Positions 23,346-34,866 of a stretch of DNA of 64,000 bases are shown piece after piece. Position numbers and translations under genes: made by a program. The first letter of the stretch is position 1; every line of letters begins with the position of its first letter. This DNA comes from Nautilus pompilius (lineage: Eukaryota; Mollusca; Cephalopoda; Nautilida; Nautilidae): NCBI GenBank assembly GCA_018389105.1, contig JACATO010000049.1, positions 682,001-746,000 on the forward strand, written 5' to 3'. The notes beneath the pieces were generated by a model. The model made no database searches. It was not told the origin of the DNA and saw only the letters and a list, made by a program, of their open reading frames with translations.

Positions 23346-26300
23346 GTGAGTACTCATTCATGGCTTAGGCCTCATAGGAGAAACAAGAATTTTGTTTGAC
23401 AAGAGCAAAATTTGAACTGGAATCTGAAAGCTTGGATTTATTAAAACATTAATTGGTATTTCAAAATTAAATGGGATCAGACATTTGACTAGAAATTCTT
23501 TATCTTTTGCTCTGTTACTCTTGTGTTATATTCATCTACTTTTTGCTTTTCTTTATCAAATTCTGGTTAAATCTGATATGTGCTTCAGACATTTACAGTT
23601 TGCTGCAACATTTAAGACTATGGCTGAACACTAGGGAAGGTTTTTCTAATTTCTCTACCTCAGATGCACGAGTACGATCTTTGGCAGCAGCATGGGCACG
23701 GAATGACCACAAGTTTGCTGAACTGTTGCTTTCAGACCAGGACCGGTTTGGATTAGTGGAAGTAGTCAAGGCAGTGACACTGCTGGACTCTGGCAGACAA
23801 ATAAGGGTACTGGAGAAGAAACTAAAATACCTTGAAGTATCTGGAGCCAAAATCACTGCACAGAAACTAAGTTCTCTGAAATCAGAGATAAAGAACCTGA
23901 GTGCTATGAAACCAAAGGTAATTCTTACTGTACAGCGATAAGGACCAGCTGGTCTGATACCAGACTTCGTGCCATCTGTTTAATCTTTACCCTTGAGGCA
24001 GCTGCCATGACGACTCTTTACTTGAGGCTTGACATTTTTAAAAAAAATTATTTTGCTGTGTTATGAATATGTAAGTAAAAATCATTCATGAAAGTTTGCT
24101 TTAAAGTTATGTATCTACAATGTTATCAAATTAATTTTATCCATATTAAATTAATATATGTGGTGGGGCCACTTGATGATTACTCACTCACCTATTTACA
24201 TCTCACATACCAGTTATGTATGAACTTGTTCTAAAGTTTTTTAAAATTTCAGAAATGGCCCCAATAAAGTAAAATCATTAATTCTTCATAAATGTCTAAC
24301 ATATGCATTGATTCCCATAAGGTGAAAGGAAGAAAATTTCTTGTGGAAAACTTGACTATTTCATCATAAGTCTCAGCATTGTCTTTTTGGATTAGTACAG
24401 TATATAGTGTACTTGATGTTTATGATGACAGGCAGCTATTGGGTCAGATAATGTGATTTCTCTCATTTTGTTGTTGTACCCCATTCCACGTGTGTTCCTT
24501 CCAAGTACTCTGGTGATAATTTCATTTATACCATATTTCTGTAAATGTATTGTCTTTAATTATGCACCTATCTTTTCTATATAGGCAGATTATATTATAT
24601 ATAAATAAGATTTTACTTCATATGGGAAAGTGTTTTATACATATACTCTGCTAGTCTTATGCTCCAACTTCTTGATTATCTTGCTTTTTTTTGGGGGGGT
24701 TGGCAGTTTGGATCAGCCAGTGGCAGCACCTGCAAGCAGATCCGAAAATGGGTTCAACGATTTACCAGAGAGGAACTAGAATTTTTTGCTCTGCATCTCC
24801 CTAAAGAGCCCTGGAAGAAGTTAGCAGACATCTGCCATTTTAATCCATCCATGGTACAGTTTTTATTGTGTATAATGAAAAGTTGTTTATAAAGAAAAAT
24901 AAAGTGAATTGTTTACTTTCTACTTTATTTAAGGTTCAAAATAAGCAGCTTATCAATGTAGATAAAATAATTCCATTTTTGTATGCGCTATGAACTCTCC
25001 GAATGTGAACATACAGAGTTAGGAGTATGCTTTTTTACATCAACAGGAATTTTTTTCTTTTCTTTTTTTAATTTCCAAAGAATCAACTTAGCCAAGTTGT
25101 TTTTAAGAATAAAATGAAGATACTTAGAGAGTGAAACAGGTTTGATTCACTGATAGCTAAGAAAACATCTCCATAGTGGAGGACTTCACAAGTGAACACA
25201 TCTGAGCTAGAAGGTGGATTGGTACCACTGTTTAGTACAGTTTGCTTTGGGAATGTTTTTTTCTTAATTGTCAGCAGAGAGAACCCTGTTTCAAATTTCA
25301 TTTTCTCCTTGAATCTCATTACGTTTTTTTTTCTTTGAATGTGCGGGTAACAGTTGTATGTTAAGCAGCTATCACACCTACATAAAGAACTGACAGAATT
25401 ATTTAAGTCTGATATTGTTATTAATGTTTTCTGATTTTCTGATTTTGTGATTGGCTAATAAGAAAAAGAAACTAAATTCTTACTGTGGTTTTGTTTTTTG
25501 TTTTGTGCATGCCATTAAAAAAGGGGATAATAATCTGTCCTGCATTATTGGATTTTGATATTTTTACCAAACATTTCACTTCTCTCTAAGGCTACCTAAA
25601 TTACTCTTTTCTTTGACCAGGGTTTTATTTTTATTGTCATTACAGGATTTTCCAACACTTCCTTGGTTTCTACCCTTCTGCTTTGGTGAGCCGGCTCCAA
25701 CCTTATCCATCGTACATCACTGTCAGAATGTGACTGTGGATAATGTCAATCAGCTGATAAGTGAGTTTAATATTCCATATACTCACCTGAAGGGATGCAA
25801 GTCCTCACTGACCAGCAACTCCAAAGCCAGAATTGCTACCTATGAACCTAAACTGGATACAGTTATTTGGTATTTTGAACTTTCTTAGAATTCTGACATT
25901 ATACAATGGTATTTCAGAAAATAAAGGCAATGTATGCATTGGTGCTTCATGTGATAAAGTGGTAAATGCCATACTGCCAAGCTATACTGATGTATGAGTA
26001 CTTAAATGCACCCTCTCATTCACATTTTGGCACTTGTGGCAGAAAATGTACAAGTGGGTGGACAGGTTTAAAAATTGACAAAAAATCAGCATTGTTTAAA
26101 GATTAACCAGGATGCCTCAGCAGTGCGGATGAAAATTTTGGCAAGGTGGTTGCAGCTCTCTGCAATAACTGATGAGTATTGATGAACTTATTAATGTAAG
26201 ATGGTATCCATGAACACCTGTACTTTCCAGAAAGTGTTTGTTGAGTTCCAAAGCAAAGTTTGGAAGATGATGCATGTTCTGTTGCAACGTGACAATGTGA

Positions 26301-29300
26301 GATTATAATACAGTGCTTTGGAGACCATCAACACTTTGAACCTTTACCATATCCTCCCTACAGTCCAGATCCTGCCCCATCTGATTTTCACCTCTTTGAA
26401 TCCTTGAAAGATGCTGTTCATGGTCAAAGATTTGTCAGTGATCATGTGGTCCAACAGGCTGTGTGCATTTGTGACTTAAACAGCAATTAAAAATCTTTAC
26501 CAGGATAGTGCCAAGAAACTTATCATTCTCTATGTAGAGAAGTAATGCAGTCCAATAAATGATACTCAGCCACTTGTTTTATTTATGAGCTGCCTTTACT
26601 TTCTGAAACACCCTTGCAATTACTAAAATTCTCTTTTATTTTTTCTCATTATTCATCAAAAAATGCTGTATTTCTTGATTGATAGTTTTATGGTTTGTTG
26701 ATAGCTGAGATGTATACATAGTAAAATACAAAAGGCAACCTTGCTAATGTGTTGACAAGAAAGATTTTAATAACTTGACATATGACTGTTTCAGGGAAAA
26801 AATTACTAATCAATAATTATCAAATATTCAATATTATTATAGTGGTATACTGCCCTTTCTGTGTTTTTTTAAGTTTTTGTATAAAATTGTTTTATCTAGT
26901 AATATGTCAGTATTGTTCCTGTATATAATGGCTATAATTAAACTCTTATATAAAACTCTCTGCATATGCACTCTACTGCACAATTGTGGACTCACAAATG
27001 GAATAATTTGTTAAGCATGAAGGAGGATATTTCTATGAAAAAAGTCTTTTCGCAGAAATTTTCAAAGTAAATTTTTTACATGTTTGTATTTTCTAACTGT
27101 CTTGTGCCTACACTAGGAACTTTACATATTAATAGATTGGTTTCTGTATGAAATTTGCAATATTTTATTTGAGGCTACAGATATGGCTGCTAGCGCACGT
27201 GTTAATGGTTACAGAGATGCCAGTTGAACAGAGTTTCTTTCCAATATTGCATAACACTTGTGAAAGTTTTTTGGCAATGAATGTAATAAAGTAGGAGTCT
27301 TTATGTTCCTGTTGTCCTGACTGAAACCCATGTAGTCAGCTTAATCTCATCTATAATTTTGAGACAAAATCTCTGACTGATGCATCACAGTTGGGATATC
27401 CACCTACATAAACTCATTAAGCATCACCAAAAATCAGACAAAGCAATTCCCATGAAGAATGCTGCTGCACCCATCAAGTTGCCAGATTTATGGCCTATCC
27501 CAGCAAACCTTGTGGAAGGGGAAAGGGGATGCACAAGACACTAAAGCTGTTTTCATACCAGATGAAAAGAGTTAAACCAATGTAGCAAAATGTTACTTAC
27601 ATTTTGTTTCAATAAATACACACACGCGCACGCTCTTAGTTTTTTTGAGTCAATTAAAAGAAAAAAATCTTCCTGTTTTTTGCTGCAATCTGTAGGTATT
27701 ATGAAGACCTGATGTGTGAGGAAACAGACAAGGTGATACTGCAGAGACTAGAGAACGGAGAACCAATCCTCCTTCCGGTTGGAAAACTGATAGAACGCCT
27801 GATGACATTTAGGCTGTTGGAAAGGGAGTTATCAAAAAATGGAGAGAAGTATAAAGTGCCCTTTCTGGACCAGATGGTAAAACTAGGAGAGACAAAACTG
27901 AAAAAATTAAAGTAAATCTGTTTTGGTACACTGGTCACTGTTTTCCAATGTTTGCTTGGTAAACCAACTACATTAATTATTGATTAATTTCTCTTTGTAA
28001 AACTGGCACAATGATGCAAGTTCATAGTTGTATTCCTCTCATCATATCTAAATATGCTGCTCAAATTTCAGCATGGTTCTTTCTCAGTATTCTAGTTTGT
28101 ATTCTTGATTCTTGCATTTATTTAAAAAAAAATTTTTATTCAGATTCTTTGAGTAATTCTGAGAACATTTTAAAATTTGAAATATCTAAGTTATTTTGCT
28201 TTATAGTAATTTTCATTCAAATTTTTATTTTGTGTTCTCATTTTTATTTTATCTATTTTATTTTTGTACTATAAAAACTAATTTATAACTTGTATGCAGA
28301 GCGAAAGGGTTGAAATATCATAATAGTACAATTGTTCTTTCTTTTGGTAGCCTTTCTCTGGAACATCCAGTTGTTGTTATTGGTGATGCATCAGGCTCTA
28401 TGACTGTTGCCATAAACACTAGCACCATTATTGCAGGATTGCTATGCAGCATGACTTCAGCGAAGCTCGTCTTTTTTAACTCTAAAAACATGGAGGCTGC
28501 TTTCTTACCCAGGTCAATTGAGCAGGTGATTATTAACTCTTTTCCAATAGACATAATACTGGCAGATACCCATAATTGAACTTTCCAAGAGAGACAGAGA
28601 TCGATTGCCCTGTTAATGATACATTTTGCATTTGAAAACTGCAGTATTTTGATAATTATTCTGCTAGTCTGCTTCAAGAATGACTAATTTATACTATTAA
28701 AAAGAAACACCAGGATTTTTTTTAAGAAAATCAGATGAGAAGAAGGAAAGATGAAAAACAAATTTTGAAATGTTCATAACTAAACTTTAAAAAATAATTT
28801 CAATTTATTTTTAGCAAAATTACAAAATTTATCATTTCCTGAAACTAACACGGATACTGTGAATTGATGAAATAATGATCTGCATTGTCAATGTTAACCC
28901 TTTCTTCTCCAGAAGCCCATATTCAGGTACGTGATCCCTGACCTAAGTAAGTATTGTAGCAAGTATTTTTTCTCAGTTTAAAGATGGAATGCATAAAAAT
29001 TAAAGGTCTGGAGTTAATCTTAGAAATTTGTTGGGGAAGATTGGTTCTATCCATGCTGAGTCATAAAAAAAATATTAGCCTTAAAAATAAAATTGGTTTT
29101 TTAACAGGTTATTAAGCTTGCATCTGAAACTAATGCCACTGGTTCTACATCTCCTGCTGCAAGTCTCTACCCGTTCTATGAGAACAAAGAAGTGGTGAAG
29201 ACCTTCATCATTGCAACTGATGAAGAAGAAAATACATGTTACAATAATTACTTGTAAGTTTGAGTATAGCTACCTTTAAGAAACATTAACACTTGTGCAT

Positions 29301-30422
29301 CTTTTTTTTTCCCTCACACTCGGAGTGGATTCTATTTTTACTTTATTTGCTGCATTATTTCCAATATTTTCCAATTTAATAGTGCAAAGGAAATAATTAA
29401 TATAATTAATTATTAAAGGCTAATTGTTTGTAGATTTTAATAAAAAGTATGCTAAAAAAGACAATTTCAAGTGAGTGAATCTTTAAAGTAGTTTGTTTGT
29501 TGTCTGTGTCTCCATGTATGTTTAAGTGGTTTTGATCTTTACTTGATGCGGAGTACAGTAAATTGGCCTTTTTGGCCAGGGCGGTATCTAAGATAATTCA
29601 ACTACTGCTGGATTTAAATAAAACAAACAAACAAATTTATGGAATGTTAAAGTCAGGGTTAGAAAAAAACCAGAAAAGATGCTGTAACATGTTCACTATC
29701 CTTGATGATTCAGTTTATCATGAAACTGAGCAACTGGGGTGAATTTGGAGTGATATGTTAATTCACATTGTCTCCTGCATTAAATAGTTCTTGACTTTTC
29801 AATCTTGTGATACCTTATTTTTGTACTGAGTAAGATTGAATGGTTTTAATGAATTTTAAAAAGGGCTGTACAAATATCTAACTCATCAAAGTATTGAACT
29901 AGCTTAAGAATGTGCAAACATGAGATTTTTTAGCGGTTTCTCTAGTGAACAATGTTTGTAGTCAAACTCTCTTGTTTGTTTTTGTTCTTTAATAATCTCT
30001 ATTAACAGTATTCGTGTACTGGACCATCCAAAAAGAAACTACCAGAAATTTCTTTCAATTTCAGCTTTTCCCCATTGTTCAAGAAGTATCACCAGGAAGT
30101 ATACCCAGCCAGACTGGTGTTTGTGTCTTTCTTGTCCAGGCAGTCCTCCAAGGGGCAGATGGTGAGTGCGCTCAAATCTGAAGGTTTTTCTGCTCTGCAA
30201 TTTTGTTTCAACTTGCATCGTCCTGATTTGACCAAACTGGACTCATTGTTTGGTCGTCTGTACTGCGAATCAGCCAGTTTCAGCAAGGATCTCACTCAGA
30301 AGACAAATGAAATTAACTCCCAGGGAATCTTGGCTCCTGAAGACCACAGGCACTGCAGAGTGATATCAACAAGTGATCTAGAGTGGGCCAGTGGTGAACA
30401 GAAGGAAGCTAACAAGAAGTGA
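23072..30422 (+). CDS. Ro60-like vWA/MIDAS-domain protein, RG-rich N-terminus, 8 exons, 622 aa
   Basis: Eight exons (23072-23345, 23589-23917, 24707-24853, 25646-25869, 27696-27911, 28351-28525, 29108-29253, 30065-30422) sum to 1869 nt, exactly 623 codons with the stop, and every junction keeps phase. Residues 2-17 are rich in RG/GRG, a nucleic-acid-binding type of tail. Residues about 92-396 are helical and include EELEFFALHLPKEPWKKLAD and PYTHLKGC. Residues about 400-580 form a von Willebrand A domain whose MIDAS residues are visible: DASGS at 409-413, Thr/Ser in ATGSTS (465-470) and Asp493 in ATDEEEN. The helical part plus MIDAS domain resembles the Ro60/TROVE family, whose members bind small RNAs. 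An RNA-related role is inference and I give no gene symbol. The gene looks intact, with introns of 243-1826 bp. Confidence 0.88.
23589..23917 (+). CDS. vWA gene exon 2
   Basis: The acceptor TGCTTCAG ends at 23588, and AC completes an Asn codon. The exon encodes an amphipathic helical stretch (YSLLQHLRLWLNTREGF, then LLLSDQDRFGLVEVVKAV). The donor is GTAATT at 23918, phase 0. Confidence 0.88.
24707..24853 (+). CDS. vWA gene exon 3
   Basis: The acceptor GGTTGGCAG ends at 24706. It encodes 49 codons including TCKQIRKWVQRFTREELEFF and LADICHFNPSM. The donor is GTACAG at 24854, phase 0. The next exon resumes with DFPTLPWF. Confidence 0.85.
25646..25869 (+). CDS. vWA gene exon 4
   Basis: The acceptor CATTACAG ends at 25645. 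The exon encodes DFPTLPWFLPFCFGEPAPTL through RIATYEPKLDTVIW and ends at the donor GTATTT (25870), phase 2. The next exon supplies G and continues YYEDL. Confidence 0.88.
26030..26616 (+). mobile_element. Decayed mariner element in intron 4 of the vWA gene
   Basis: Translated blocks match mariner transposase in order: YKWVDRF, then a catalytic-strand block LLQRDNVR, then PPYSPDPAPSDFHLFESL, GQRFVSD and QQAVC. Frameshifts and stops interrupt it. The right end (about 26585-26616) has the motif CTTTACTTTCTGAAACACCCTTG, reading outward as AGGGTGTTTCAGAAAGTAAAG, typical of a mariner terminal inverted repeat. The left end is not clear. Confidence 0.8.
27696..27911 (+). CDS. vWA gene exon 5
   Basis: The acceptor GCAATCTGTAG ends at 27695. 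The exon encodes YYEDLMCEETDKVILQRLE, PVGKLIERLMTFRLL and a lysine-rich end. The donor is GTAAAT at 27912, phase 2. Confidence 0.88.
28351..28525 (+). CDS. vWA gene exon 6 (first MIDAS strand)
   Basis: The acceptor TTTTGGTAG ends at 28350, and C completes an Asn codon. The exon encodes LSLEHPVVVIGDASGSM; the metal-binding DxSxS is residues 409-413. The donor is GTGATT at 28526, phase 0. Confidence 0.88.
29108..29253 (+). CDS. vWA gene exon 7 (MIDAS Thr and Asp)
   Basis: The acceptor TTTTTTAACAG ends at 29107. The exon encodes VIKLASETNATGSTSPAASL and FIIATDEEENTCYNNY, giving the second and third MIDAS elements. The donor is GTAAGT at 29254, phase 2. Confidence 0.88.
30065..30422 (+). CDS. 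vWA gene exon 8 (terminal)
   Basis: The acceptor TTTCAATTTCAG ends at 30064. C completes a Phe codon, then FSPLFKKYHQEVYPARLVFV and RPDLTKLDSLFGRL close the vWA fold. A charged C-terminus follows and the stop is TGA at 30420-30422. A transposon begins 30 bp later. Confidence 0.88.
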
Positions 30423-30452
30423 ACAATTTGAAGGGATGCACATAAATTAATG

Positions 30453-31388
30453 CAGTGGTTCCCAACCTTTTTGGACTCGTGGACCTTTTTCTAAAACTCA
30501 AAAGACCTGCAACCCCCTGCTACACTTCCATAATTGAAAAAATCAAAGAATAAATTTAGCAAAAAAATCACATAAATAAGAGTTTTATTTGAATATATAT
30601 TGAGTTCTGAGAGAAAAATCAATGTAAATGTTCCCTGAACTAAAAAGCAACAGAAACAACATATTGTATATTATATCAGAAAAAAGGATTTTAGTACAGT
30701 TCATCATACATGTATTGAAAATTATCTAGGGATTTTTCGGGGAACAACATCTGCACATATAGTAAATTCACAACAGCTAAACAGAAATCTACTGGTATCA
30801 GTGAACTCTACCTCTGATCAGAACAGCTGTGTCGCGTGTCGTGTTGGTGCCCAAGTTTGCCTAAAATCGAGCTGGCTAGTGTGCGTCTGGACGAAGTCAC
30901 AGTCCAGTCCTTGTAGCGTGCTCTGCCCCAGGTGTCTTGGTCCGAGTCTTTTAGCTGCAGGCCCCAATGGTGTTAGCCAATGGGAGCGCGGCTCAATTGT
31001 GTCAGTCCCACCCTGGTAACAGTTCAAGTTCCAGCCTTTGTCGCCAGCGTGTATTGTCTGTGTTTCTATAAGGGTGGCAGAGCGACAGGAAGCCACAGGG
31101 GGGGGGGTGCAAGTGTGTTACCGCAGAGGCCTGTGATGCAACCAGCAGTGCCTGCTGTGGGAGACAAGCCTTACACCTTTGGCACTCAGCCTCCCATCAG
31201 TGATACCAGCATATTTGATGCAGGGTAATTTTTGTATACTTTTTTCTGGAAAAAAGTGCGTCTTATAAGCCGGCAAATACAGTACATATAAACAAAACAA
31301 ATACATACTCATGAACAGTTTCTTGATTCAGTCATACGACAAAAATTGAAACTTCTATGGGTTGTGAGCCACTGGTTGGGAACCACTG
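30453..31388. mobile_element. Non-autonomous hAT element (936 bp) with perfect 8-bp TSD
   Basis: Terminal inverted repeats are CAGTGGTTCCCAACC at the left and GGTTGGGAACCACTG at the right, as in Charlie-type hAT elements. The flanking 8-bp target duplication AATTAATG is identical on both sides (30445-30452 and 31389-31396). The interior has no transposase. It has a GC-richer core with short chance frames and an AATAAA at 30549-30554, 127 bp after the stop codon of the vWA gene. Confidence 0.93.
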
Positions 31389-31456
31389 AATTAATGGATC
31401 TAATTCTTTCCTAAGATTAATTTTAAATTATTTGATGTAGCTGGTGCATATTCACA

Positions 31457-31462
31457 AATAAA
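31457..31462 (+). terminator. Candidate original poly(A) signal of the vWA gene
   Basis: AATAAA lies 61 bp beyond the right target duplication of the hAT insert. With the insert removed it would sit about 90-100 bp after the stop codon, a normal 3' UTR length. It may be the ancestral signal. Confidence 0.35.
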
Positions 31463-34400
31463 GAAAAGTTTAGACTCATCTAAAATTATAATAGAAACTT
31501 GCAAAATATCAAAAACAACTATTCTTATATATAAATCACAGAAAAATAACAAGTTTGTGTACTGTTTTCATTTTATTTTCCTTTTTTTCTACTGTAGCTA
31601 ATTATACAAATTCCAAAAAAAAATATTAAAACAAAATCAGATTGAATGAGTTCTATCATTTTTCTTTTGTAGCACTGAATATTGATAAGATAAGATACAG
31701 GGTTGTCAGTTACTTCTGTTATCACTGATAAGGTGAAATACTAATGTTTTGGTGGTGCTTTTATTAGATTGTACAGGTGACCTGAGCTGATCTGTCTGTC
31801 AGTTGCTGATGTAGTTTTACAGCATGCTGCACCGGTGAAGCATCTCAGCGATTAGATGTCACTTTTGGAGATATTTAAAACTTTATTTTAAAAGTCTTTC
31901 CATTACAACATAATAATTAAATCTTGGTGTTCATTTTGCTTCAACAAAGCTTAACAAAAGTCAGTAATAGCTCCATTTTATTTCCATTTAGAAGATTATA
32001 ACAGTGTTAAATGGCACCAAGAAAGAATGTATCAAGAAATATCTATCACTACAATTGAACAATACTTAGATATATTGAAAAGAACAGTGTTTTTAAGAAG
32101 ATTTAGAAAAGGATGATGTGATGCTGGTTATATTCCTTTATGATATTATTATTATTATCATAAGTAACTATTTTAGTGTAAAAATCTCTCCATCACTTTT
32201 CTGGGTGTCTCTTCAAATGTAGTTCTGAACTGGTCCCATTGTGAGAACACATGGATTCTGAAACATTCACTAATACTTAAAGAAATATTCCCATGGTGTA
32301 ATGTTCTAAAAACCATAAAAATGCTCAACATGAGAAAGACAACTAAATGTCAGCTAAAGAAAATAAAAGCACTAGAAGATGTAGATACAGAAAACAACTG
32401 CCATAATACTAAGACAGAAAGAGGATTGGCTTTTGATTTGTTACATTATGAGAAAAGTTTCTTAATTATCAGCAGATTAAACTTCATTTCAAATCTCACG
32501 CTTGTTATTTAATATTGTGCACATCAACATCACAGATTTAATCATGAACTTATTTCTATTTACCTTAGTTTTTACACAGACATCATCAAACTATGTATGT
32601 ATGTCTTATTTATTAAAGAGCAGACTAAGAAGGCAATTCCCTGATATTTATTTTTTAAAGACGTATATTGAAACCAGATGTTTACCTGTATCTTTACCAC
32701 CCTGAGACATACTAAATCAGTCTGCTAACCTTAGCAAGGAATAATACATATAATTTATACATCCAACAATTGCCTCTGTATATATGTAAATGCTGATCTA
32801 TGTCAGATATAGATCAGATTTAATGATGGCCTGCACTGTATGCAATTGAAATCAGAGTAAATAGTGTTTTAAAGTATGCAAAAATAGAAATTAGATTATA
32901 TATGAATGCATTACTTTTTAAAAAGTATAAAAAATAAAGCAATTTTTTACAAGTTTCATAAAAAATCCCAGTTGAAATTATAGTTTTAGGAACTGTTTAC
33001 TTTAATGTTCATTTGAATGAAAACTGCTCTCTTATTTATTAAATTTGTTCATACATTAGTGTTTAACTTATAAAATTCATCTTTAATCCAGTAATCATCA
33101 GATATGAAGCTTTTAGCATAAGGTAAATAAATCCATTTTTAGTTTTTCATAAGACATCTCTCCAAAAATATCAGTTGGTCCTCTCTTTTTTTCAGCAAGC
33201 ATCGATAGTCATCTCCATGGATTTTTGTTATCTTGGCCAGAATAAAAAGCACCATCTAGCAAAACGTTTTCATCTTACATTTGTAGAAAACTGAAAATGT
33301 CTGATGCCAGATTGGAAAATGGGTGTGAGAAAGCACATTTTGAAACCAGTAAAAATTATCCAGTGAAATTAATGTAGAAATTATAGTGTGATAGGAGATG
33401 AGATTAAAAAATTGTTGAAGTCTCTCAGTTTTAACAAATTATTACTAGTTATGGTTCAATTTCAATGCTAAAACTATTATTCCTAAATTATCAAATGGCT
33501 ATAAGTTTAATTTATCACTGTGAGGCTATTTAATTATGTGGATATTTTCATCTTTTGTTTTCAAGCTCTTTTTAAAGTAAGAATAAATAGGGATATCAGA
33601 ACCACTACAAATGCTATACATTGCACTATCTTACGTAACTATAACATAAATACACAATTCAGTGCAATGTACAGCTATGATGTAGTACAGCATCACAGAA
33701 CTATAACATAAATGTGTTGCAGTCTAGCATAAGTATGACATGTGAAGCCTTGTTGAGTATGGTCTGCTTGATAAGATAGCTGTAGTCAATCTCTCTCTTT
33801 TGTAAATCAAAAGTTTAAATGTACTAAAATTAACAATGTATGTAAGTTATTTAAAAAAAATTGTAAATTGTTTATTAAAGGAATTCAGTGTGGTTTTTAC
33901 AGGATTTAAAACTTTGGGAAATTTTTATTTTAAAGAATTGATGGGATTTACTCAAGTTATAGACATTTTATTCATCTTATATTATGCAAAAAAAATAAAA
34001 AATATATTCAAATTACAGGTGTTCTAAAGATGTCTTCTATTCAGATAAAATTTTCAATGCGCAGCAGCATCACGTTTCATTTTCATCATAGCTGGTTCAT
34101 CCTTTTGTATTTATTTACCTAAAATTAATTAATCCATGTATTTAATTTAATAATAATAATAATAATAATAATAATAGTTTTAACGGAAAAGAATTTGGAC
34201 GGAATATTTACGTAGTTCACCGGCTACTTCCTGTGTGAGACGAATAAACAAAGGGGAGAAAATGACAGCAGACAAGAAGATCTGGCTGTTTATGACGAGT
34301 CCCCTCGCTAACTGTAAGCTATTAGTATTATAATTAACCACTCTGATCCCTGCTTTCGCAATGTGTGTGTGTTGTTGTTGTTTGTTTGCTTTATTCAATG

Positions 34401-34600
34401 TCTTCTCACAGCGAAACGTGATCGTGTATTTGTCCGGGGGGGGGGGTTTAGGCCAGAGTCTCTGGGTGATAGATGCAGATGCTGGCGGCTTCTTCAGCAG
34501 CGCAATAAACTTAAAAAGGCGAACAAAATTTCGCAATTAAAATGCAGAACTAAATAGAATTCGTTAGATTTGCTGGACCCGGTTGACGCATTATTGGAAT
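31463..34600. other. Intergenic, AT-rich, nothing firm
   Basis: No gene is supported. Short open frames at 32321-32512, 33520-33711 and 33836-34027 lack motifs and splice sites of note. An (AAT)n microsatellite lies at about 34148-34176, followed by a small CpG-containing stretch (34180-34640) with an 11-G run (34436-34446), which could be a promoter-like island. Confidence 0.4.
34148..34176. repeat. (AAT)n microsatellite
   Basis: About nine uninterrupted TAA/AAT triplets. Confidence 0.9.
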
Positions 34601-34608
34601 GCGTAGAT

Positions 34609-34624
34609 CAGCGCCACCTGGTGG
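34609..34624 (-). promoter_or_regulatory. CTCF-like motif, minus orientation
   Basis: On the minus strand the site reads CCACCAGGTGGCGCTG, one base from the textbook CTCF consensus CCACCAGGGGGCGCTG. It is the best match in the window and faces the plus-oriented sites at 8.5 and 18.3 kb. Confidence 0.45.
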
Positions 34625-34866
34625 ATCCCGCAGACATTCAGATTTCTTGTTAAATAAATGGAAAAAAATGATCTTTTAACTATATGTGTAATTTTTCAAA
34701 TAAAAACGTAATGTAGTAAATAATATTATACTTGCACAGTTCACAAATTATACAATCTCCTAAACCCAAACCGTCTATCCATAGAATTATTAAGACCTCA
34801 TACATACATAACCTGTTTTAATAGAGGCCCATCACTAACTTGCTAACACAAAGCATTTTCATAGAG

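Noticed and set aside
32321-32512. 63-codon plus-strand frame beginning MLNMRKTTKCQLKKIKALED
   Set aside because: Reasonable composition but no acceptor or donor that links it to other exons and no recognised family.
34180-34536. 118-codon minus-strand frame in a CpG-containing stretch
   Set aside because: Low-complexity and includes the translated poly-G tract; no motifs. The region may be a promoter-like island instead.
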